Positions 56,359 through 64,000 of a stretch of DNA of 64,000 nt are shown piece after piece. The stretch lies in assembly GCA_033980235.1 (NCBI GenBank), contig CM067075.1:13360716-13424715 (forward strand), read 5' to 3'. Within the stretch, counting starts at the first letter, position 1. Each line of letters begins with the position of its first letter. The translations under genes were made by a program, and so were the position numbers. Source of the DNA: Diadema setosum (taxonomy: Eukaryota > Echinodermata > Echinoidea > Diadematoida > Diadematidae). The notes under the pieces are model-generated. The model was given only the letters and a program-made list of their open reading frames with translations. It made no database searches and was not told where the DNA came from.

Positions 56359-59300
56359 TGGTCACATTGTTAATGGAGGGGGGGTGGTTGTTGGAGCAAA
56401 CAAGAACCCTTTAGAAGTGAATAAATTCATTTAGTATGATTTGCATGCAATATGGGTGTACACATTTAAACAGTTCCTGGAATAAAGACTGAAAAACTAT
56501 AAACGAACAATGAATCTGTATGTTGTCTTTGCAATGATCAGGAAATGTGGTTTATTCTTACTGCCTCATAGATATGCTGAGCCTCAAGAGGGACTTTGAA
56601 AGGAATCTGTCATATAACCTGAGGGTCTGTTCAAGTGGTTGCTGTATGGATGAAATATTTGCTGCTTGTCCTAAGTGTCTTGCTCTTCTTTGCTTCGTGC
56701 ACTTTGAAGGGAGTGATCCCTGCTGCAAATCATCAGGAGATACTACAAGTAGGTTTTTTTTTTTTCTGCTGTACTTTGTTATTACATCTACTTGTTTGTA
56801 ACAAGAGAGTATCTGTTTGATGTCATGTGTAATTTTCTTTTTCACCTTCTTTGTTTTTTTTTTTATATTGATCAAGTGATAAAGCCTAATTTCAAAGATG
56901 AACAACGCAATGAAATGAGGTGAAATGGATGATAAACTGTTTTAGGCTATCATCGGGCAAATTCACACCCAGGGGCAATAATTGAAGTGATTATAAACTA
57001 ATTAGTCCTGAAGTATATCCCATGTATAATCCTATACAATGGTGTCATTTGCAGACCTTGTATGATCAAATATTTTTTTAAGGGAATGAAATGAGTGTTT
57101 TTTTTTCTCTCTTTTTTATGCTCATCTGGCTTCTAAAACCACCTCATATATTTTTTGGTAAGAAGTAAAGAAATGTACACATGACAGTGGATTTTTACTG
57201 GTAATTCACTCTTGAAATGGACTGCACATCTTGGCAAAAATTAGGCATAACTGATGATATTATGAGCATTATCACACTCAACATGTTCTCTAGCAACAAT
57301 TTGTCTTTGTCTTTGTTTATTGCAGGATCTCTCCGACAGAGCCTGTCATGGATGTGATTCTGGAGCTATGGATACAACAACAGCTGTATCACCAACACCT
57401 GACCACGGTGGATCACAAGCTGACAAGGTTTGTAGCTTGCTGTTAGAAGTTCTGCATGCTGTTAGAGATGTATTAATGATGACCATTACACAACCTGCAA
57501 GTGAAAGACATTAAATCTACTAGTACTTCCCTTTCCCAAGGTGTTTGAGTTGGTCCTCAGCCCTGTTGCATTTGACATGCATTCACAAATGAGTATAGAT
57601 CTTTAATTTTTTGATTACCACAAATGTCATCTTGTGTTGACGACTTCACATGTCTCGCAGAACCAAGAAAGTAAACTGATATGGAATACAATCACTATTT
57701 TTAGCAGTTGGTTAGTCTGTTCATGAAAAATATATTTTTCTTTCTTTGAGGAAAATGACTTGTATCAGGGATTAGAATCACAAAATTATTTGTTTTATTG
57801 ATTAGTTTGACCTTTTTTTCTCTTTGTACACTTAACAGCTTCAGCCTACTCTCCCCCAGCCAGAGGTCATTCCATCAAGTGACACGAATGACGGAGACTG
57901 TGGGTTTGAAAATCTTCATGACCTGCCCAATCTTTCAGCACCACCAGGTTTGGAGGTAACATTCTAGAATGATTTTGATATCAAATAATTTGAGATGAGT
58001 AGTCTCAGATGAGCAACTTGAATGCCAAATAATGCTTTCCATTTCGTTTATAATTTGCACTTTTCTTATGAAATGAAAAAACATGCATGTTCTATTCACA
58101 TTATTATTTCATGTTTGGTATGATTTTGTTACAGCTGTGGAAATCGTCAGCGAGAAGCTGTACATCAAGCTAAGTATTCTGATTTTAGTTCAATTAAATT
58201 TGTCCTTAGTTTGATATGTCACCATGCTTCTGTTTTCACAGGCCTTTAAGTTTAATTTCTGTTTCTCTTATTTTCTATTGTCACGTAGGATACTGTACTT
58301 AATATAGTACATAAAATATTATCATTTGAAATGAGGGGATGACAATTTTTAGTCATGTTTTGTCAATCATTTAATTTGAAACTGTTGATAATGCATTATG
58401 GTAAAATTCCAATAGAGTTTGCTTTGTTCAGTGCTACATATGTAGGAAACAGAATAAGGAAAACAGATGAAACCTGAACCTTTTATAAAAATTTTATCTT
58501 GATATATCATTCACATGTCATACTCATTGAACTTGTCATTGAGCAGTCACCAGCACCAGGTGCTTGTCACTTGGGTGATATCAGTCTTATATCTTGCAGC
58601 ATATTTGTGTTTTGTTTTTGTTTGTGTTTTGTTTTGTTTTTTCACATGGAGTTTCTCTACTCTGGTTTCAGCTGTTCAACAGAACTCATAGTAAGTTTCA
58701 TGATTTTTTATTTTATCTACCAATACATGTTTATTTTTCTGTCTTAATTTCATTTGTATAGACTACTCTGCAGAGTCTAAGAAGCCAGAGTAAGGAAGCG
58801 ATCAGCTAATCCACATCTTTGGAAGCAAAACGTCCGCAAGGAAAAAAAAAAAACAAGGGTCAGGAATACATGAATGTAGGAGGCAAGAAAGTTCCTGCAC
58901 GGTCTGTAAAGGATACCTGTAAGGATACATGCTACCTCAAATGTTCATCCAAGTACACAAAAGAGGAAAGAGAATCTGTCTTCCTTGATTACTGGAGCAC
59001 AGGCGACAGTGAACGACAGCGAGACTTCATTTGCAGGAATGCGCAACTGAGACCCTCAAAAAAGAGCAGGAAGACCATGGAGACAAAACGTCATCGAAGG
59101 CTTTACTTCCTTCCCATTGGGGGTACCAGAGTACCAGTTTGTCAGAAGTTCTTCCTCAACACACTAGGCATTGGAGAAAAACTGGTGCGATACACCACTA
59201 TGAAGAGTGAAACAGCTGAGTTCAGTGCACCGGATCAGAGAGGGAGGCATGCACCAGCCATTAAGACGCCGAATCACGTAATCCAGCATGTGCGAAAACA

Positions 59301-60537
59301 CATTGAAAGCTTCCCCACGGTAGAGTCGCACTACTGCAGGAAGACATCAAGGCGACAATATCTGGCGGCAAATTTGAACATTGCCACAATGTCCAGGCTT
59401 TACTGCGATGAGTGCAGGGAAGAGCAGAGAGAGCCCTGTTCGTCATTTGTGTACAGACAAGAATTCTGCAGAAATTATAACCTTCACTTTCACCGACCCA
59501 AGAAGGACAGCTGCAACAAGTGCACAATGTACGAAAATCTAAGCAGCGAAGAGAAGACAGAACATGCAGAAGAGCACCAGGAGCATCTTGACATGAAAGA
59601 GAGAGCAAGGGAGGAGAAAAGAAGGGACAAGGAGAGATGCTACAAGAATCCCACGTTCAAATCTTACACTTTTGACCTACAGCAGACCCTGCCAAGTCCC
59701 TCGTCAAATGCTAACCTCTTTTATTATATGAGGAAACTGTCCAACTACAACCTCACTATTTTTGACCAAGGCACAAGAGATGCCACATGCTTTCTCTGGT
59801 GCGAGACCGAGGGCAAAAGAGGATCATGCGAGGTTGGAACTTGCTTGATGAGGGCCTTGCGGACAGTTCCAACTTCAGTGAAGCATGTTACTCTCTTTTC
59901 TGACTGCTGTGGCGGTCAAAACAGAAACAGATTCATAGCAGCAATCCTCGCGTACATCACGCGCACAAGCCACATCGAGGTCATCGAACAGAAGTTCTTG
60001 GAGTCCGGCCATACTCATATGGAGGTCGACTCCATCCATTCGGCCATAGAGAGAGCCAATCAGAGAGTCGATGTGTACCATCCCCGAGAATGGGTTAATA
60101 TCATCAAGATGGCGAGAAAGGCAAATCCCTACAAGGTAGAAGAGATGACACATGACGACTTCATCGATCTCAGGGAGCTAGAAAGTACCTTGTTCACAAA
60201 TACAAAGAAGGACACCCAAGGAGACACAATGCACTGGATGAAGATGAGAGTCATTCGTTACCAGAAGGAGGATCCAACAACCATCCTGTTCAAATACAGA
60301 TATGACGATGACTTCCACTGTCTTCGCGTAAAGTCCACCAGGCAGTTCAAAGACATCCTTCTGCAGAGCATGTATGCCACCACACTCCCTGTGAGCAGCG
60401 CCAAGAAGGCCGATGCTGTCTCACTTTGTCGGGCTGGGGTGATCCCAAGGGCATACCACTGCTACTACCTCAACCTGACGTCTGTGGATGAACAAGATGA
60501 GCTGTCAGATCTAGACTGTGTTGAAGTGGAAGAATGA
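55602..60537 (+). CDS. DUF7869-type, transposase-like protein gene (multi-exon)
   Basis: Plus-strand gene with proposed coding exons 55613-56021, 56572-56748, 57326-57427, 57839-57955, 58672-58690 and 58782-60537. In order the product has a Tudor/SH3-like module, a Cys-rich module, a low-complexity linker, a basic W-x-x-N-x-R-K segment and a large C-terminal region with metal-binding Cys and an RNase H-like pattern. I recognise this order from uncharacterised invertebrate proteins assigned to DUF7869; function is not established, and a transposase role is inference. The first two exons and the last are well supported. The joins between 56748 and 58782 are ambiguous because two frames stay open, and a 12-A run shifts the frame at 58842. 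Confidence 0.65.
55613..56021 (+). CDS. DUF7869 gene, N-terminal exon (Tudor-like module)
   Basis: The ATG stands in an ideal context (gcagccgccATGc) just after an acceptor-like CACTCCAG. Residues 9-60 (EILVQWTWTGEKNIV, ARDLMSSDNVFKVSD, VVLMPWGREKWEGKIIEIG) read as a Tudor/SH3-like beta barrel with the alternation of a VLVQW strand and a W-x-G-x-I strand. An acidic Ser-rich stretch follows. The frame leaves at CCCAAG|GCAAGT, a GC-type donor, in phase 1, which fits the next exon exactly; without splicing the frame stops eight bases later at TAA. Confidence 0.6.
56572..56748 (+). CDS. DUF7869 gene, Cys-rich module exon
   Basis: Acceptor TACTGCCTCATAG|ATATG. The frame reads DMLSLKRDFERNLSYN, then CSSGCCMDEIFAACPKCLA, LLCFVHFEG and DPCC. 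The C-x3-CC, C-x2-C, C-x2-H and CC spacing suggests a small zinc-binding fold. Donor candidates are ACAA|GTAGGT (56748, phase 1) and TAG|GTTTTT (56752, phase 2); neither joins cleanly to the preferred frame of the next exon, so an exon may be missing. Confidence 0.55.
57326..57427 (+). CDS. DUF7869 gene, linker exon (frame uncertain)
   Basis: Acceptor TTTGTTTATTGCAG|GATC and donor GACAAG|GTTTGT are good. In phase 0 it encodes DLSDRACHGCDSGAMDT and a Pro/Ser-rich end, flowing in frame into 57839. In phase 2 it encodes a helix with ELWIQQQLYHQHL. Both are open. Confidence 0.4.
57839..57955 (+). CDS. DUF7869 gene, second linker exon
   Basis: Acceptor CTTTGTACACTTAACAG|CTTC and donor TTGGAG|GTAACA; 39 codons in phase 0 (LQPTLPQPEVIPSSDTN, then NLHDLPNLSAPPGLE). 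A linker without a known fold. Confidence 0.4.
58085..58215 (+). repeat. Direct duplicate of 54590-54720 (copy 2)
   Basis: See 54590-54720. The possible peptide in this copy contains SEKLYIKLSI. It lies in the intron before the last exons. Confidence 0.6.
58672..58690 (+). CDS. Possible 19-nt microexon of the DUF7869 gene
   Basis: A strong acceptor (TCTACTCTGGTTTCAG) and a consensus donor (ATA|GTAAGT) enclose 19 bases. Taking 57955 (phase 0) into it gives phase 1, which matches an acceptor at 58781 in the basic W-segment frame. Splice-signal evidence only. Confidence 0.3.
58782..60537 (+). CDS. DUF7869 gene, large terminal exon
   Basis: The frame is open from about 58810 to TGA at 60535-60537, a region of 572 codons; the first ATG in frame is at 58870. 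Numbering from 58819: Cys34/38/42 and CDEC (196-199), Cys207, Cys217 and CNKC (232-235) look metal-binding; a charged helix spans 240-275; SYTFDLQ (Asp286), LFSDCCGGQNRN (Asp362) and ESGHTHMEVDS (His398, His400, Asp404) give a D...D...D pattern like RNase H-fold DDE enzymes; the tail is acidic. Just upstream, in the +1-offset frame (58782-58852), RKRSANPHLWKQNVRKE fits the basic segment that normally precedes this region in the family; the A-run at 58842-58853 breaks the join. Confidence 0.85.
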
Positions 60538-60620
60538 ATTTGTGAGACTGTCAGGTGTTACATGTGTTAGACACAAGGAACTCTGTCCCAAATAGCATAT
60601 CACTCACCCACATACACACT

Positions 60621-60658
<38 letters not shown>

Positions 60659-63360
60659 CACATTCAGACTCGAGCATGTTTGAACAACTGTGCTGAGATT
60701 TGGTCAAGGTAAGTATAAATCCTCCAATCACTTCAGTTATCAGAAAAATGCCTACAGTAAAAAGTAAATGTCAAAGATTACGGCTTGTTTCTTTCTAGTC
60801 ACCTACACCCCGCATCATAAGAGTTGTTATTGTTACCGAAATAAGAATTTGCAAGAACAAATCCTTGCGCAATAACATTTATTTTGAGAAAAAAATTAAT
60901 AAAATCCCTGAATCTGGTTTCATTCAAGATGAATATGTTGTTGCAACTTGTTATCCATTATTGACAATGATCTTTAGACAAAGGGACCTTATATGCAATG
61001 TTCATTTCTTCTTTGTTGTTGGAATTGTTGTTTTTTTTAATATATGGAATATTAAATCAGAATATTAGCCTAGTCTAGGTCTTACTCTGTAATTCTCACA
61101 AACATGTTTCAGCTTGCAATATGATGTCTATCCTGTCATAACCAAATTGTGTGGTAGGTAATTCTGGATTACAAAGTATGCCATTACCCTGTTAATCCCA
61201 GAGCTTACCAGATATTTCTCTATAGTCTTTAAGATCCATCATCATTGGGGAAATGATGTTCCGTTCTCTAATGGATTGTAAAGTAAGTTTTTAAAAAATC
61301 TGAATTTCACCTTCATGCATGTAAGATTTTCTCAGAGCTATAATAGCCAATGTCTGTGAAGAGAGGAAACTAAAGCGAAACAAATCAAGCAGCCTCAATT
61401 AAGATCTAATTTTTGCTTTATTGATAGTTGATGGAATTGACATTTTGAAACTGTTTTACATTTATTTACATGAAGTTTGCAAGAATATGTGTGATTTACA
61501 GTTGTACTCAACAGACAATGGAATGGGAGATATAAAGAAAAAGTCACACTGAAAATATGAAATTCGAAAGGGAAAAAATGTCGATATAATATGATTTCAT
61601 TCACCTTATGTGAATACCATACATACCTTGTTGTGGTAGCATTGATATTATGGCATGTATATCATGAATTAAAGAAATAAGATTATGTAAATGGCCTTAG
61701 GCATCATTGTTTACCAGGAGTGTAGATATTCCAGAAAACGTCTTTAATTAAATCTTACGCAATTTTAATGCAAGGTAAATAAAGTGTGAATAAGTACATG
61801 TATGGAGGTAAGGAATACATATCAATTTTTTATTTTGTAAATGGAAATATCATTCTGCACACTTTCAAGATTATCTGACTCTAACATTCCAAGTACTTCC
61901 CCCATACGGCAATTGTTGATAGAGAATTAGTGTTGATAACCAATGGTGATTGAAAATGAAGAAGTAATCAAAATGCTGAAGAAATTTGATTCTTATTTGA
62001 ATTCAAATGCAGGTACTGTATTTCAATTTGTATTTCCATTATTGCAATTTTAGGAAGTGAGGTTGCTTAATGTTTTACAAAATTCAATTTTCTGCAGTGC
62101 AGACATTAAATTCCTTTGAAATCGATTTCATTACGTGTACCTGTCCCTTTCTTCAAATAGTTAACATTAATAACATCTTAGTCGATGTTCATGTCAGTGA
62201 TGAAAATGAAGTGACAAGAGAAGATAAAGAGTGGTTATAATACTGGTCTTAAGAGCGACATACGTTGTAGATGAATAGATCTATTTGGAAGCTGTTGTGG
62301 AGATTTTACAGATGGCAACTACTCCCCTCAAGGCAAACACCTTGGTAACAGAGGTGACATAGAACAATCATGTACACATACACGTACTGAACTACTAGTT
62401 GGAGTTGATATTGATGTTGAGATACATGCATGTGAAAAGAGGTAATGAGTGTGAGGTGAATGCTTGTCATGGCAAAACTTCTGAACACGGAAATTATGAT
62501 ATGCAATATTTTACAATACCCATTTTAAACCATGTGGTATCGAAACTCAGCAATAAATGCTGAGCTGGGGGGGGGGGGGGGTGAAAGCCTTTAATATGAA
62601 GAATGGACAATGTGGATTGATCTCGTGTTGTGTTTAGGGTGCAGGGTTTTGTGGTTGAGCAGCTGCTTTTGCGCATTGAAGATTGTGTTCAAGAAACAAG
62701 AATGAATGATGCTGAAATGCATGATTGTTTGTAAAATCTGTCTTTTGCAGGTTGTAATGATTCAGAGGAAATTGAACATGTGTATGCATGGTGTGAGAAA
62801 TTTGTATGTCGTACTCGTCCAGATATACAGTACATAAGAGGAAATAATTATGCTTTTACACATGAAAAAAGGAGAGTGGTACAGTATTCTAGACTTTTTT
62901 TATGTGTCGTAGAATATTAGGAAGAAAAAGTATATCATTATCTAACTTATCTGCGGAATTGCTATCACAAAAAAAAAAAATCAATATTTTGATCTTCATC
63001 ATAATCTTAACTTACTACAAATTTATCGATGGTAAGAACAGTCCTTATCAGTGAAAAAGCAAAATGTATTACACTTGTAACAAAAACAATAACAGTGCAG
63101 TTGATACATTGTCTAGATATTCAGTATACTTATGAAACGGAAAACGAAAAAAAAAAAAAAAAACAGCACGACATTTGGGAGGCTTGGCAAAATAAAGACA
63201 TAAATAATTGCTATTTCAGAAATACACTTTGTTAATACTTTTGATGAAAAACAATGTCGAGGAGAATATAGCTCATTTTGCACAAAATTCGCAAAATGGA
63301 AGGTAAACTAAGTGAATTCAGAACAACAGAATACTTGTTTGTATACACAAAACAAATTGG
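60538..63360. other. 3' flank of the DUF7869 gene, no further gene confirmed
   Basis: Contains (AC)n at 60622-60653, AATAAA at 60898, and AT-rich DNA. An acceptor-like TCTTTTGCAG at 62750 precedes a 50-codon frame that is not recognised. Confidence 0.4.
60898..60903 (+). promoter_or_regulatory. Poly(A) signal AATAAA of the DUF7869 gene
   Basis: First AATAAA after the stop codon, about 360 nt downstream. Confidence 0.4.
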
Positions 63361-63414
63361 GCTACAAGTTAACGCCCAGTCAGCCAGCCAAAATACCCGA
63401 GTCATCTCGGAGTG

Positions 63415-63715
63415 ACAAGTGCGCTAAGTGCGCGCAGCTACTTGGCGCCCTTGCGCGCGCAATTTTTGATGAAAATGAGAAGGGCATTAATATATTTTCT
63501 TGTATTAAATAAGTGTTACGTAATGATTCACTCTATTTTTTTGCTGTTTTATAGAAAAACATCCATTTAATCATTAACCTTCGGCGCAACAAAAATAATG
63601 AGGATTTTCATAGTTTTATCAGGCTTCAAACCTTTAAACGCGATTTTCTCGGAAGTGCAAAAAGTGACTTAATGCCCTTATCATTCTTAGCCGACGATAT
63701 GGTCTAATTGAAAGC
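63415..63715 (-). repeat. Right subterminal repeat block of the putative transposon
   Basis: On the minus strand: the tip ATATCGTCGGCTAAGAATG, AAGGGCATTAAG beside it, AATGCCCTTCTCATTTTC (63480) and GCAAGGGCGCCAAG followed by ACTTAGCGC (63420-63460). Inverted relative to 53085-53365. Confidence 0.55.
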
Positions 63716-63730
63716 ATAGTTGGCAATGTT

Positions 63731-64000
63731 GTAGACTGCAGAGTAGATATTGTACAGTGTATCTTGCTGTGCATTCGGATGATCAAGGTGTAACACATAT
63801 ATCAATGTGCCATCCACAAATTTCATGCTGTATCGTCAGACGAGCTGAGTGCAAACTTTAATTGCTTTACAGAATAGATTAGTATGCAAATGATTGGCAT
63901 GTATTTATTACAGTAAGCATTCATGTCAGCACAGCCATGACATTGTATATTATGCGCAATATCACAACTGTTAGTATTATCAATGTTATTTCTATTATTA
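63731..64000. other. No gene seen
   Basis: AT-rich flank beyond the right tip. If the large element is real, DUS3L exons should lie further right, outside the window. Confidence 0.35.

Larger units (their letters stand above)
53072..63730. mobile_element. Putative 10.6-kb DNA transposon carrying a DUF7869 gene
   Basis: At 53090 the word ATATCGTCGGTTGAGAATG is followed by AGAAGGGCGTTAAG. At 63705, reverse complemented, stands ATATCGTCGGCTAAGAATG followed by ATAAGGGCATTAAG. Further subterminal AAGGGCG(T/C)TAA words and a GCGC-rich block occur 220-270 bases inside each end (53310-53360; 63420-63460). A 0.4-kb element at 24.34 kb has the same ends. The only large ORF inside is the DUF7869 gene at 55.6-60.5 kb. 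The exact tips and a target duplication could not be fixed, and two independent small elements could give the same picture. Confidence 0.45.

Noticed and set aside
59261..59608. 115-codon minus frame
   Set aside because: Shadow of the DUF7869 terminal exon.
62751..62910. 50-codon plus frame after TCTTTTGCAG as a further exon
   Set aside because: No family match; it follows the stop codon and the poly(A) signal of the DUF7869 gene.

Overview
The window reads as nuclear DNA from an animal. Genes are split by GT-AG introns, coding sequence is sparse, the DNA is AT-rich with long TA, TG, GAT and pentanucleotide microsatellites, and there are very many short inverted-repeat elements, tRNA-derived SINEs and LINE remnants. 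A cytosolic sulfotransferase, a DUS3-like tRNA dihydrouridine synthase, a rhodopsin-like receptor exon and a DUF7869-type gene, together with fold-back elements that recall the TU family of sea urchins, suggest a marine invertebrate deuterostome, most likely an echinoderm. The species is not determined.

Layout. 1-29.8 kb is almost gene-free. It holds three copies of a modular fold-back element (about 0.6, 7.6 and 9.1 kb), one receptor exon (16.0 kb, minus), a 2.3-kb and a 0.8-kb terminal-inverted-repeat element full of degenerate CpG-rich words (18.8-22.1 kb), and several smaller inverted-repeat elements. 29.86-37.76 kb (minus) is a complete six-coding-exon sulfotransferase of 314 residues with every catalytic motif present and all splice phases matching. 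A likely untranslated first exon ends at 39361. 38-50 kb is a repeat landscape with a dead LINE reverse transcriptase (43.5 kb) and a roughly 155-bp tandem array cut by a TTAA-flanked element (46.5-47.36 kb). 51.25-52.34 kb (minus) carries the last two coding exons of DUS3L; its upstream exons are not seen in the rest of the window.

53.1-63.7 kb is the most interesting part. A multi-exon plus-strand gene encodes a Tudor-like module, a Cys-rich module and a large C-terminal region with an RNase H-like D...D...D pattern (DUF7869-type). The stretch is bracketed by inverted, related ends (ATATCGTCGGYTRAGAATG at about 53090 and its reverse complement at about 63705), each followed by subterminal AAGGGCGTTAA-like words. 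A 0.4-kb element at 24.34-24.74 kb has the same ends. I infer a roughly 10.6-kb DNA transposon whose transposase would be the DUF7869 protein, with the small element as a non-autonomous relative, probably sitting in a DUS3L intron. A run of 12 A at 58842-58853 separates two reading frames that both look coding in this gene.

The genes do not form an operon or pathway. What connects them is insertion: several elements sit in introns, inside one another, and in one case next to a start codon where they appear to supply a splice acceptor.
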